DNA of 64,000 bases, taken from contig NZ_BMYT01000004.1 of the NCBI RefSeq assembly GCF_014652415.1, positions 336,127 to 400,126 on the forward strand, given 5' to 3'. Shown here in pieces: positions 1 to 8,077 of this stretch. The DNA comes from Affinundibacterium macrobrachii (GTDB taxonomy: Bacteria; Pseudomonadota; Gammaproteobacteria; Burkholderiales; Burkholderiaceae_D). The position numbers and the translations under genes are program-made. Position 1 is the first letter of the stretch. Each line of letters starts with the position of its first letter. A model generated the notes under the pieces. The model was not told where the DNA came from. It worked only from the letters and a program-made list of their open reading frames with translations, and did not search any database.

Positions 1-92
1 TATCTAAGGTGGTGATTGATGAAAATACTATCAATAATGGCGCAAAACCTTTATTGATTTATAACGAGCAACCTAAAGTCGCTGGTGCTTAA
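1..92 (+). CDS. clpX: ClpX, C-terminal end (partial)
   Basis: Only the last 29 codons are present, read from base 3 to the TAA at 90-92. The tail contains the segment GAKPLLIY followed by a short variable end, as in ClpX, the AAA+ unfoldase that feeds substrates to ClpP. The position directly upstream of lon on the same strand is the usual clpP-clpX-lon order in proteobacteria, which supports the call. The ATPase and zinc-binding domains lie outside the window, so nothing can be said about their integrity. Confidence 0.8.
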   Translation, partial: SKVVIDENTINNGAKPLLIYNEQPKVAGA

Positions 93-206
93 GTTGCGTC
101 AGCACAAAAATATGAAAACATTGCGCGATTCTTGGGACTTTCTCTGTGAATCGCGCAATTAAGCGGTACAATTTATCGAAACAATAGAAAATTTTGGCTT
201 CAACCG

Positions 207-246
207 AAAAGCTACCCGGAGTTCTCTCTGTGTGGCTTTTTTTATT
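207..246 (+). terminator. Rho-independent terminator after clpX
   Basis: A 9-bp stem (207-215 with 232-240, one G-U pair) is followed by a T-rich run to about 246. It separates clpX from lon, so lon probably has its own promoter. A second perfect 10-bp inverted repeat lies just upstream (121-130 with 149-158) but has no T run. Confidence 0.75.
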
Positions 247-264
247 GTTTTTTAGGATGACGGG

Positions 265-292
265 CTTGAGATTTAGCCTAGTGCGCCAATCT
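265..292 (+). promoter_or_regulatory. Possible heat-shock (sigma-32-like) promoter of lon
   Basis: CTTGAGA at 265-271 and a CGCCAATCT-like element ending near 292 resemble the sigma-32 -35 (CTTGAAA) and -10 (CCCCATNT) elements with roughly 11-12 bases between them. lon is heat-shock controlled in many proteobacteria. The -10 match is imperfect, so this is a candidate only. Confidence 0.35.
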
Positions 293-324
293 ATTGAATG
301 AAAGTTTTTTTAAAAAGGTGCGCC

Positions 325-2733
325 ATGACAACTTCCACTATTACTGAACGTACAGAATTACCATTGTTGCCACTGCGCGATGTCGTGGTATTTCCTCACA
401 TGGTGATCCCATTATTTGTAGGTCGTCCCAAATCAATCAAGGCTTTAGAAGCTGCGATGGAGCAGGGCAAGTGCATCATGCTGGCTGCGCAGAAGGCAGC
501 AGCAAAAGATGAGCCATCAGCAGAAGATATATACGAAATTGGCTGTATTGCGAATATTTTACAAATGTTGAAGCTTCCTGATGGCACCGTTAAGGTGCTA
601 GTTGAAGGGGCGCAGCGTGCACGTATTCACCAGATTACGGATTCTGAGTCACATTTTATTGCCGATCTCACGCCAATCACGGCAGAAGATGGTGAAGATG
701 CCGAAGTCGAAGCAATGCGTCGTGCTATCGTGCAGCAGTTTGACCAATATGTAAAATTGAATAAGAAGATTCCACCTGAGATTTTGGCGTCTTTATCCGG
801 TATCGATGATGCTGGGCGTTTGGCAGACACTATTGCTGCCCACTTGCCATTAAAGTTAGAGCAAAAGCAGGTCATTTTAGAGATTGTTAGTGTCGCTAAA
901 CGTCTTGAGCATTTGCTTGGCCAACTTGAAGGTGAGCTAGATATTCTTCAAGTAGAAAAGCGTATTCGTGGTCGTGTAAAGCGCCAGATGGAAAAGTCGC
1001 AGCGTGAGTACTATTTGAATGAGCAAGTCAAAGCGATTCAAAAAGAGCTAGGCGAAGGCGAAGAAGGCGCAGATATCGACGAACTCGAAAAGAAAATTAC
1101 CGGTGCAAAAATGCCGAAAGAAGCGCGCGACAAAGCGATGAATGAGTTGAAGAAACTCAAAATGATGTCGCCTATGTCCGCAGAAGCGACGGTTGTTCGA
1201 AACTACATCGATACCATCGTCAACTTACCTTGGAAGAAAAAATCCAAAGTGAACAATGATTTGACTAATGCTGAAAAAGTATTGAGCGATGATCACTATG
1301 GTTTGGATAAGGTGAAAGAGCGCATCTTGGAGTATCTCGCGGTTCAACAACGCGTTGATAAATTGAAGGCGCCAATTCTTTGCTTAGTTGGTCCCCCAGG
1401 TGTCGGTAAGACTTCGTTGGGGCAGTCGATTGCACGCGCAACCAATCGCAAGTTTGTACGCATGGCTTTGGGTGGCGTACGTGATGAAGCAGAGATTCGC
1501 GGTCACCGTCGTACTTACATCGGCTCAATGCCAGGAAAGATTTTGCAAAGCTTATCTAAAGTAGGCGTGCGGAATCCTTTATTTTTGTTAGATGAAGTTG
1601 ATAAGATGGGCGCCGATTTCCGTGGTGATCCTTCTTCTGCGTTGTTAGAGGTGTTAGATCCAGAACAAAATCATACATTCTCAGATCACTATATTGAAGT
1701 TGATTTTGATCTCTCTGATGTGATGTTTGTTGCGACATCCAACTCTTATAATATTCCTGCTCCTTTGTTGGATAGGATGGAAGTGATTCGTCTTTCAGGC
1801 TACACAGAAGATGAGAAAGCAAGCATCGCACAACGCTATTTGCTGCCTAAGCAAATCAAGAATAACGGCTTGAAAGAGGATGAGATTTCGGTATCGGAGT
1901 CTGCGATTCGCGACATTATTCGTTATTACACGCGTGAGGCCGGCGTTCGTTCTTTAGAGCGTGAAGTTTCAAAGATCTGCCGTAAGGTAGTGAAGATGTT
2001 ACTGTTGAAGAAGAGCGAGAAGAAAGCCACGATTACCTCGAAAAATTTGGATAAATTTTTGGGTGTTCGTCGATACGATTTTGGTGTTGCGACCAAAGAG
2101 AATCAAATTGGCCAAGTGGTTGGATTGGCTTGGACAGAAGTCGGTGGTGATTTGTTGACGATTGAAGCTGTATCCATGCCGGGTAAAGGCGCGACTATTC
2201 GCACCGGTACGCTTGGTGATGTGATGAAGGAGTCAATTGAGGCTGCTCGCACCGTCGTACGTAGCCGCGCCGCTCGTTTGGGTATTAAAGCAGATTTGTT
2301 TGAAAAGACCGATGTGCATATTCATGTGCCTGAGGGGGCGACACCGAAAGATGGTCCATCAGCAGGAATAGCGATGACGACTGCAATGGTTTCTATTTTT
2401 ACTGGAATACCAGTGCGTGCTGATGTTGCTATGACGGGTGAGATTACGCTTCGCGGTGAGGTTCTGCCAATCGGTGGTTTGAAGGAGAAACTATTGGCTG
2501 CACATCGTGGCGGAATTAAGACCGTGTTGATTCCAGAAGAAAATGCAAAAGATCTGACAGAAATACCTGATAACGTCAAAAACAAATTGGAAATTATCCC
2601 AGTGCGTTGGATTGATAAAGTTTTGGAGATCGCGTTAGAACGTCAGCCCGTTGCATTGACTGAGGAAGAATTGGCGGTTCTGGCAGTTGCAAAAAATGAC
2701 GCTGGTACGGATACTTCAACCATTAAGCATTAA
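325..2733 (+). CDS. lon: ATP-dependent protease La (Lon)
   Basis: Lon degrades misfolded and selected regulatory proteins in the cytoplasm as a hexameric AAA+ serine protease. The 802-residue product has the substrate-binding N domain (about 10-200), an AAA+ module with Walker A GPPGVGKT at 356-363, and a C-terminal protease domain with catalytic Ser679 (in KDGPSAG) and Lys722, the same numbering as E. coli Lon. An in-frame ATG at 298 would add nine residues. I chose 325 because AAAAAGGTG lies at the right distance before it and the protein then starts like other Lon proteins. A strong terminator follows. It is a single-gene unit between clpX and an oppositely oriented redoxin gene. Confidence 0.97.
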   Translation: MTTSTITERTELPLLPLRDVVVFPHMVIPLFVGRPKSIKALEAAMEQGKCIMLAAQKAAAKDEPSAEDIYEIGCIANILQMLKLPDGTVKVLVEGAQRARIHQITDSESHFIADLTPITAEDGEDAEVEAMRRAIVQQFDQYVKLNKKIPPEILASLSGIDDAGRLADTIAAHLPLKLEQKQVILEIVSVAKRLEHLLGQLEGELDILQVEKRIRGRVKRQMEKSQREYYLNEQVKAIQKELGEGEEGADIDELEKKITGAKMPKEARDKAMNELKKLKMMSPMSAEATVVRNYIDTIVNLPWKKKSKVNNDLTNAEKVLSDDHYGLDKVKERILEYLAVQQRVDKLKAPILCLVGPPGVGKTSLGQSIARATNRKFVRMALGGVRDEAEIRGHRRTYIGSMPGKILQSLSKVGVRNPLFLLDEVDKMGADFRGDPSSALLEVLDPEQNHTFSDHYIEVDFDLSDVMFVATSNSYNIPAPLLDRMEVIRLSGYTEDEKASIAQRYLLPKQIKNNGLKEDEISVSESAIRDIIRYYTREAGVRSLEREVSKICRKVVKMLLLKKSEKKATITSKNLDKFLGVRRYDFGVATKENQIGQVVGLAWTEVGGDLLTIEAVSMPGKGATIRTGTLGDVMKESIEAARTVVRSRAARLGIKADLFEKTDVHIHVPEGATPKDGPSAGIAMTTAMVSIFTGIPVRADVAMTGEITLRGEVLPIGGLKEKLLAAHRGGIKTVLIPEENAKDLTEIPDNVKNKLEIIPVRWIDKVLEIALERQPVALTEEELAVLAVAKNDAGTDTSTIKH

Positions 2734-2785
2734 TTTGACACTGTCTTTTACCACACTTCATATAGATTTCTGTACTAACTTTTCG

Positions 2786-2829
2786 AAAAGCCAAATCTTG
2801 GTTTTCAAGATTTGGCTTTTTTGTTTTTA
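2786..2829 (+). terminator. Strong rho-independent terminator after lon
   Basis: A perfect 15-bp stem (2786-2800 with 2806-2820) has a 5-base loop and is followed by TTTTGTTTTT. The A run on the 5' side makes it potentially bidirectional, so it may also end the converging redoxin gene. Confidence 0.95.
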
Positions 2830-2924
2830 GAATTTGAAAGGGCTTAAGTCACTATTGTCTTGAGTAAATACGGATTTCTCTATTCGCTATAGTCTTGCTT
2901 GCGTAGCACGCCGGTCAAGATCAC

Positions 2925-3437
2925 TTAGAGATGTAATGACTCCCATAAATTGTCCCAGTCTTCTGCTTTGAGTGTGCCTTCGCGTTTCAGGCTTAAATTG
3001 CCGTCGGCATGAATTAAAAAGTGAGTAGGATCGGTGCTAAGTGTGCCGAAGCCTTTTATGCTCTCTGCATTCCCACGCCACATCAAAGGAAATTGTTGGT
3101 TTTTCGGGATGCTTGCGGACACTATTTGTGTATATAAATCAAATTCGGGTTTGGTTTTGTCGAGATTAACGCCAATCAGAACAAAGTTTTTGTGATTGTT
3201 ATCTCTGTAAAATTCACGCATGAGTTTGAGATCGCGAGCACAAACCGCACAGCCTGCGCTATAGAAGCTGATTAAGATTGTTTTTCCTTTCAGCTCTCTC
3301 AAATCGATTTTTTTACCACTGTAGCCAGAGCCTATTAATTCGAATTGAGCGGGGGTATGCAGTTGTTGTGCAATCGTGTTTGAGCTGAACACGATGGAAA
3401 GAAAAAACATTGATAAGAATATAGTTAATTTACGCAT
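2925..3437 (-). CDS. Secreted thioredoxin-fold redoxin (TlpA/AhpC-TSA-like)
   Basis: The 170-residue protein starts with a basic, then hydrophobic, signal sequence (about 1-23, ending near TIAQ), so it should act in the periplasm. A thioredoxin-like fold follows, with a CAVC active site at Cys63 and Cys66 after the strand ILISFYSAG. This resembles TlpA/ResA-type thiol-disulfide reductases or AhpC/TSA redoxins. The second half keeps the cis-Pro region (TDPTHFLI). The substrate cannot be told: cytochrome c maturation and oxidative-stress roles are both possible. It lies downstream of the S41 protease gene on the same strand, with a terminator between them, so it is probably transcribed separately. 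Confidence 0.8.
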   Translation of the reverse strand: MRKLTIFLSMFFLSIVFSSNTIAQQLHTPAQFELIGSGYSGKKIDLRELKGKTILISFYSAGCAVCARDLKLMREFYRDNNHKNFVLIGVNLDKTKPEFDLYTQIVSASIPKNQQFPLMWRGNAESIKGFGTLSTDPTHFLIHADGNLSLKREGTLKAEDWDNLWESLHL

Positions 3438-3503
3438 GATTTGATCGACAAAGTTGAACCTTCTATTTGTCGTGTCAGCATGCGAGAAACTTACATAGAT
3501 AAG

Positions 3504-3530
3504 TAAAAAAGGCTCTCATCTGAGAGCCTT
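3504..3530 (-). terminator. Rho-independent terminator of the S41 protease gene
   Basis: Inverted repeat 3509-3518 with 3521-3530. Read on the minus strand, the stem is followed by TTTTTTACTT. It ends the protease gene about 10 bases after its stop codon. Confidence 0.85.
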
Positions 3531-3541
3531 CAATTGTTTGT

Positions 3542-5041
3542 CTACTTACGAATGCGATTGTTTCGTAATGGGTGTGGCTCTATATCAAGTATCCGACCAC
3601 TACTGATGCTAAATGCTGGTGCTGGGGCGTAGCCGCTTGGGCCACAAACGCCTGATTTACTGTAGCTTGCTGCATTTGCCAGCAGTCTTTCATTTAGAGA
3701 GCCTAGTTCGTTTTCTAAGTCATCAGAAGCAGGACAGGTTGCAGCAAAACCGTTGACGTAGCCTCCAGTTCCAGCATCATTGATGCCACTAAATTCAATC
3801 GCAAAGTATGCAGTGCCGCAATTATCTTTTTGGCTGAAGCCATATGGTTTACCGCAAGTGGTACCGCCAATCGTAATAACTTGCACGAAAGGAGCTAAAC
3901 CATTAATGATGGATTCGCTGGCGGAGCAGGTGCGAGAACTAGTTAATACAAAGACCCTGGATAAGTTTAATTGTGGCAAATCTTGTCCGGAGCGAGCCTT
4001 GTTCGTGAAGAAAAATTTGCTTTCGGCTGTCCAGTCGGGATGCTTGTCATTGTATTGAAGTTGTTCAAAAACACGTCCTTGTGCTTTGCTGCCCGCAATC
4101 ATAGAAGCGACTTCGTTTGCAATGTAAATATAGCCGCCACCGTTATATCTTAAATCTAAAACCAAGTCGTCAATACCTTGTTGTTTGAATTCGCGCATGC
4201 TTTCAACCAGAGGATCTGAGGCGGTCGCGATGTGGTCGGTGAAAACGATGTAACCAAGGCGTTTGTTATCTGGTGTGGCGATAATTTTGTTTTGAAGAAC
4301 GGGCTTGGTTGTGACCTTGGTCGCTTTCATTTCGACTAGTCGAGTGCTGCTCGCCCCATTATCGCGGATCTCGAATTTCGTGACAGTCTGTGAGCTTGTT
4401 GGGTACAGGGCGGCAATTTGATTGTTGTAACTGACTTGTTCAATCGGTACCCCATTCAAGCCAACGATTTGAGCACCACGCTTTATTTGTTGTAAGTCGG
4501 CCGGTGAGTTTGGCTGTACAAAAGTGACGCGTAACTTATTATTCTGATTCACTAATTTGTAGCCAAAACTAACATCTTCACCCGCTTCAAAGTAGCCATC
4601 AATTTCATCTTTATCTGCGGTAAAACTGAAGCGATCATTTGGCTTGACAAGTAGTGCATCAAAGTACGACTGTGGTGTGCTGTAGTTGGCTACTGGTACT
4701 TCCACTATCTGTTTATACCAGAGGTACACATCATTCAAGTGTGCTCGAACCCAGGTCTTTTCCACGCTAGGCGTGCAAATATTCGCATAGGTGCTAGGCA
4801 GACCGATTTCCGTGCTGGTTCCATTGTTATTGCCGTTGTTGCTGTTATTGTTGCCAGTATTTCCTGAGTTGTTATTTGAGTTATTGTTACCCGTAACTGA
4901 GCAGGCACCTGCCCCGTTGTTGCAGAGGCTTAGTGTATCGCTTCCTCCGCCTGCACCACTACCACCACCGCATGCGCTTAAGCCTGTAATTAATAGAACT
5001 CCAAAGAGTTTGGATAATTGGATGGAGCTTGGTTTTGACAT
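3542..5041 (-). CDS. S41-family carboxyl-terminal-processing-like protease, lipoprotein
   Basis: The 499-residue product begins with a lipoprotein signal ending in the lipobox LSAC (Cys24), then Gly-rich and Asn/Ser-rich low-complexity linkers (about 25-80). After an N-terminal helical segment comes a PDZ-like domain (around 150-240, with VNQNNKLRVTFV and GAQIVGLNG), then the S41 protease core. The likely nucleophile Ser is in TSSRTCSASE. Several paired cysteines in the catalytic half fit an exported protein. It is probably anchored in the outer or inner membrane facing the periplasm. Its substrate is unknown. The Asn-rich spacer is presumably a flexible tether. The ATG at 5041 is followed directly by a normal lipoprotein signal, so the start is secure. 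Confidence 0.85.
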   Translation of the reverse strand: MSKPSSIQLSKLFGVLLITGLSACGGGSGAGGGSDTLSLCNNGAGACSVTGNNNSNNNSGNTGNNNSNNGNNNGTSTEIGLPSTYANICTPSVEKTWVRAHLNDVYLWYKQIVEVPVANYSTPQSYFDALLVKPNDRFSFTADKDEIDGYFEAGEDVSFGYKLVNQNNKLRVTFVQPNSPADLQQIKRGAQIVGLNGVPIEQVSYNNQIAALYPTSSQTVTKFEIRDNGASSTRLVEMKATKVTTKPVLQNKIIATPDNKRLGYIVFTDHIATASDPLVESMREFKQQGIDDLVLDLRYNGGGYIYIANEVASMIAGSKAQGRVFEQLQYNDKHPDWTAESKFFFTNKARSGQDLPQLNLSRVFVLTSSRTCSASESIINGLAPFVQVITIGGTTCGKPYGFSQKDNCGTAYFAIEFSGINDAGTGGYVNGFAATCPASDDLENELGSLNERLLANAASYSKSGVCGPSGYAPAPAFSISSGRILDIEPHPLRNNRIRK

Positions 5042-5245
5042 TATTAGACCTTTGTATTCTTCGTCGAATCTATGAGTTGTATGCGCATTGTTCTTATGTA
5101 ACTGCTTTGGGAAGTATAATCGAAGTTGTTTGGTGTTGATTGTGAGCGTGTCTAAAAAACAAAAATAATAATAAATAGAACTAAGTTTAAGTAAATTTAG
5201 ATTTTGATCGCAGGCATGGTTCTAAAAGTGAAGAGGCTAGGGCTG

Positions 5246-5812
5246 ATGAATAAACCGCGCTGTGGATGGGCAAATATTGCAAATCCACTATATTTACAAT
5301 ATCACGATCATGAGTGGGGCATCCCTTGTCATGATGAGCTCACATTGTTTGAGATGCTTAATTTGGAAGGGGCTCAAGCCGGCCTAAGTTGGGAAACAGT
5401 TCTCAATAAACGGGAAAATTATCGTTTGGCTTTTGATTCTTGGGATGCAAAAAAAATCGCGAGATATGATGCGTCAAAAGTAGAGAGCCTGATGCAAAAT
5501 GCGGGCATCATTCGTAATCGATTGAAAATTCAAGCAGTCATCTCAAACGCGAAAGCATATTTGCAGTTGTGTTCTGAATGCGGAAGTTTGGATGCCTATT
5601 TATGGTCCTACGTTAACGGTGAGCCAATTATTAATCGTGGTGAGCGGATTATCACGACGCCGTTGTCGGATCAAATTTCGAAAGATTTAAAAAAACGTGG
5701 ATTCAAGTTTGTTGGATCGACGATTATTTACGCCTACATGCAAGCGATCGGCATAGTAAATGATCATGCGCGAAATTGCGCTTGGCGTCATTCATCTTTA
5801 AAAGAGTCATAA
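5246..5812 (+). CDS. tag: DNA-3-methyladenine glycosylase I
   Basis: Tag removes 3-methyladenine from alkylated DNA as the first step of base-excision repair. The 188-residue product matches E. coli Tag in length and order: RCGW near the N terminus, YHDHEWG, LEGAQAGLSW, KRENYR, GFKFVGSTI and NDHARNC at the end. The zinc-clip residues Cys6, His20 and the C-terminal His and Cys of NDHxxxC are all present, as is the Glu of LEGAQAG. An upstream in-frame start at 5204 would add 14 residues with no counterpart in the family, so I start at ATG 5246, which follows GAGGCTAGGG. The spermidine-synthase-like gene follows 10 bases later and is probably cotranscribed. Confidence 0.95.
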   Translation: MNKPRCGWANIANPLYLQYHDHEWGIPCHDELTLFEMLNLEGAQAGLSWETVLNKRENYRLAFDSWDAKKIARYDASKVESLMQNAGIIRNRLKIQAVISNAKAYLQLCSECGSLDAYLWSYVNGEPIINRGERIITTPLSDQISKDLKKRGFKFVGSTIIYAYMQAIGIVNDHARNCAWRHSSLKES

Positions 5813-5822
5813 AGAGAAAAAA

Positions 5823-6602
5823 TTGAATAGTAAAAGTGTAGATAAGCATCCCGAGGTTTTTATCTCTGAATTTAGAGGTGTTCGTTCTTTGCATCTTGCT
5901 AGTGATGTCAACAATGATACGAGTTGTGCTCCAATACAGGGCTCAATGCGTCTTGCAGTGCCAGATCAAATTGAGCTTGAATATGTACAGCAGATGAATC
6001 TGTGGATGTTATTCAATATGTTGCCTAAGCATATTGTGCAATTGGGATTGGGAGCTGCATCGTTAACTAAGTTTTGCTATCGCAATTTTCTTGATGCAAA
6101 AATCACCGCAGTAGAGCTAAATCCGAATGTGATTCGAATGTGTCGGGATCAGTTCAAGTTACCCGCTGATGATGCGCGATTAAACGTGCTTGAGATGGAT
6201 GCATTCGATTTTGTGAGAAATGTAAAACGTCACGGCACGGTGGACGTCATTCAAGTCGATTTGTACGATGCAGAAGCGAATGGTCCGGTGTTGAGTAGCC
6301 TTGAATTTTACGAAGCGTGTGCAGCATCTTTAACTGCGGAAGGAATGATGACAGTGAATTTGTTTGCGGATGATGTACAACGCGAAAAGAACATTCACGC
6401 CATGCAGCAATGTTTCGACGTGGTGGTTTGGCTTCCCGAAGTACATGATGCTAATGTGGTGGCGATCGCATTTAAGACTGCACCAGTGATCGACTTTGAA
6501 ACGCTTTATCAGCGCGCCGCAATTTTACGGGTGAACTACAAATTGCAAGCGCCAATCTGGGTGAACGGATTGAAGGAGTGGATGCTGGCGGGCGAGGATT
6601 AA
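5823..6602 (+). CDS. Spermidine synthase-fold (class I SAM-type) protein
   Basis: The 259-residue protein has the Rossmann-like methyltransferase/aminopropyltransferase core: VQLGLGAASLTKF (glycine-rich cofactor loop), AVELNPNVI with the acidic residue ending strand 2, and IQVDLYDAEA where true spermidine synthases carry catalytic acidic residues. It lacks clear polyamine-site motifs, and related proteins in betaproteobacteria are annotated only as spermidine synthase-like, so aminopropyl transfer is not proven. The start is TTG at 5823, preceded by AAAGAGAAAA; the next in-frame ATG (5946) would cut off the N-terminal strands. It is probably cotranscribed with tag and converges on the cation-efflux gene six bases beyond its stop. 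Confidence 0.75.
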   Translation: MNSKSVDKHPEVFISEFRGVRSLHLASDVNNDTSCAPIQGSMRLAVPDQIELEYVQQMNLWMLFNMLPKHIVQLGLGAASLTKFCYRNFLDAKITAVELNPNVIRMCRDQFKLPADDARLNVLEMDAFDFVRNVKRHGTVDVIQVDLYDAEANGPVLSSLEFYEACAASLTAEGMMTVNLFADDVQREKNIHAMQQCFDVVVWLPEVHDANVVAIAFKTAPVIDFETLYQRAAILRVNYKLQAPIWVNGLKEWMLAGED

Positions 6603-6608
6603 TCAATT

Positions 6609-7574
6609 TTAGGCATTTGCCTCAAATTCTTCGTCGCGCAACACCTCAGGCTGCAAAGTGATGTGATCGATGCCATGTTTTTCAAGCAGCATTTTTTTAA
6701 TGCTCTCTAAAATCCTTGGCCACGCGCTCAAGTCATCGATCTCTAAATGGCCAATTAATGCGGGTTGGCCTGGGGACATATCCCAAACATGCAAGTCGTG
6801 TACTGATGCGACGCCAGGTGTTGTTTCCAGATCGGTGCCAATTTGTACGTAATCAATGTGATGAGGAACACCCTTCATCAAGAAGTGAAATGATTCTTTT
6901 AGAACTCCCATGGTTGACTTCAAGATGAGCAGCGAAACGAAGATCGATAGTATCGGATCAATTGGCATCCAAGCTGTAAAGTAAATAATCGCGCCCGATA
7001 CGATCGCTGCTGCGGACCCCAATAAATCTCCCATGACATGAATTAATGCTGCACGTGTGTTCATACTATCTTTGTCGTGAGATAGAACCCATGCTACAAC
7101 GATGTTAATTGCTAGGCCAATCGCGGCAACAATCATGACGACTTTACCTTGTACTGCCTCTGGCGATTGAAGGCGTTGGATTGCTTCAATGCTAATCCAA
7201 GCAACCACGCCCAACATCACCAAGCCGTTGACGAACGCGGCCAAGGCTTCGGATCGTCCAAATCCAAATGTATGTTTGGCTGTTGGTGGTCGTTTCGCAA
7301 TTAATTGTGCTAGTAGGGCGAGTCCAAGCGCAGCAGAATCGGTGACCATATGGCCAGCATCTGAAATCAAGGCCAGAGAATTTGATAAGAAACCAAAGAC
7401 AACTTCGACGCCTGCGAAAAATAATGTTAGACCCAATGCCCACGCTAAAATCGATTGGCTGCGATCCGCAAAGTAATGTTGATGTTCCGCATCGCCATGA
7501 CGGTGAGCGTGTAAATGTGCGCTTTTGGTGTTTTGGGTGCCTACTTTGTTGGGCGTGTGTGCATCGTGTGGCAT
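6609..7574 (-). CDS. Cation diffusion facilitator (CzcD/ZitB-type zinc efflux)
   Basis: The 321-residue inner-membrane protein is a CDF transporter exporting Zn2+ or similar divalent ions by proton antiport. A His-rich N-terminal tail (HLHAHRHGDAEHQHYF) precedes about six membrane helices. The two metal-site signatures are DAGHMVTD in helix 2 and HVMGD in helix 5. The C-terminal cytoplasmic domain (from about 235) carries the CDF dimer fold with VHDLHVWDM and GHLEI. Metal choice cannot be read with certainty; the HxxxD/DxxxD pattern is typical of Zn/Cd/Co exporters. It appears to be a single-gene unit. Confidence 0.92.
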   Translation of the reverse strand: MPHDAHTPNKVGTQNTKSAHLHAHRHGDAEHQHYFADRSQSILAWALGLTLFFAGVEVVFGFLSNSLALISDAGHMVTDSAALGLALLAQLIAKRPPTAKHTFGFGRSEALAAFVNGLVMLGVVAWISIEAIQRLQSPEAVQGKVVMIVAAIGLAINIVVAWVLSHDKDSMNTRAALIHVMGDLLGSAAAIVSGAIIYFTAWMPIDPILSIFVSLLILKSTMGVLKESFHFLMKGVPHHIDYVQIGTDLETTPGVASVHDLHVWDMSPGQPALIGHLEIDDLSAWPRILESIKKMLLEKHGIDHITLQPEVLRDEEFEANA

Positions 7575-7737
7575 GGCGAGTTATTTCTATAGATTCGATT
7601 TGGTATTGTAAGGTATTTGTGTTTTTCAGCGCATGTATCTTCGATTGGGTTTGCTCTGATTGGCAGGAATTCAGTCATGTTACGGTATTTTTGTAAAATG
7701 AATTACATCAGGCTTTTTTGAAATCGAGAAAAAGCAC

Positions 7738-7766
7738 TTTACGATTTAGAGGTTGTTTGCTATAGT
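7738..7766 (+). promoter_or_regulatory. Sigma-70-type promoter of tRNA-Val (and possibly thrS)
   Basis: TTTACG at 7738-7743 and TATAGT at 7761-7766 are separated by 17 bases, and transcription would start about 5-10 bases before the tRNA. The same transcript could continue through the leader into thrS. Confidence 0.6.
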
Positions 7767-7777
7767 CTTACCTCTTC

Positions 7778-7854
7778 GGGCGGTTAGTTCAGCTGGTTAG
7801 AATACTTGGTCGACATCCAAGGGGTCGGGGATTCGAATTCCTCACCGCCCACCA
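7778..7854 (+). tRNA. tRNA-Val (anticodon GAC), sequence-deviant
   Basis: The 77-base cloverleaf has a perfect 7-bp acceptor stem (7778-7784 with 7844-7850), an encoded CCA end (7852-7854), D-loop GG, a 5-bp anticodon stem and anticodon GAC at 7812-7814. Several near-universal positions are altered: position 33 is C (7811) instead of U, the T-stem closing pair 53-61 is A-U instead of G-C, and the D-stem is GTTC/GAAT with a G-U end pair. It sits directly upstream of thrS, where betaproteobacteria commonly have tRNA-Val(GAC). It may still work, may be degrading, or may have another role in the thrS leader. Confidence 0.85.
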
Positions 7855-7898
7855 GAATTTTAGAAATAGTAGTACTTTGTAAGAGCGAGAAAGGCATC

Positions 7899-7949
7899 AT
7901 GGTTATGACACCGCGAACTACGATCACATTCCTTTGTGAGCGACGCTAG
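7899..7949 (+). CDS. Threonine-rich leader peptide upstream of thrS (candidate)
   Basis: A 16-codon open frame starts at ATG 7899 (a second in-frame ATG at 7905) after GAGAAAGG and ends at TAG 7947-7949. It encodes MVMTPRTTITFLCERR, with four Thr codons (ACA, ACT, ACG, ACA) within seven codons. The coding region lies inside the 5' arm and loop of a terminator-like hairpin, and a second terminator follows before thrS. This is the layout of a ribosome-mediated attenuator responding to charged tRNA-Thr, which suits a threonyl-tRNA synthetase gene. Translation is not shown. The ordering of alternative RNA structures is my inference. Confidence 0.6.
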   Translation: MVMTPRTTITFLCERR

Positions 7950-7963
7950 TCGAGGTGTTTTTT
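7908..7963 (+). terminator. Terminator-like hairpin overlapping the leader peptide
   Basis: ACACC (7908-7912) pairs with GGTGT (7954-7958), closing a long imperfect hairpin. The inner CGATCACA/TGTGAGCG arm (7921-7928 with 7935-7942) is nearly complementary, and TTTTTT follows at 7958-7963. A ribosome paused on the Thr codons would cover the 5' arm and prevent folding. Confidence 0.6.
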
Positions 7964-7984
7964 CGTCTTTAAGTACGATAGATA

Positions 7985-8009
7985 AACGCGGCTAGTCCGC
8001 GTTTTTTTT
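7985..8009 (+). terminator. Rho-independent terminator or attenuator before thrS
   Basis: Perfect 7-bp GC-rich stem (7985-7991 with 7997-8003), loop CTAGT, and eight T residues. It lies between the tRNA-Val/leader and thrS with no obvious promoter after it, so it most likely acts as an attenuator rather than an operon end. Confidence 0.85.
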
Positions 8010-8077
8010 CGTCTATTGGTTTCGTTTTTTTAATTTTTTTTGTTTTTTCTTTGGCTTAGGCCCGTATGGAGATGAAT

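Noticed and set aside
7778-7854. The tRNA-like fold as a tRNA-Thr mimic bound by ThrRS
   Set aside because: The anticodon loop carries GAC, without the G35-U36 identity of tRNA-Thr, and the position matches the usual tRNA-Val(GAC) before thrS.
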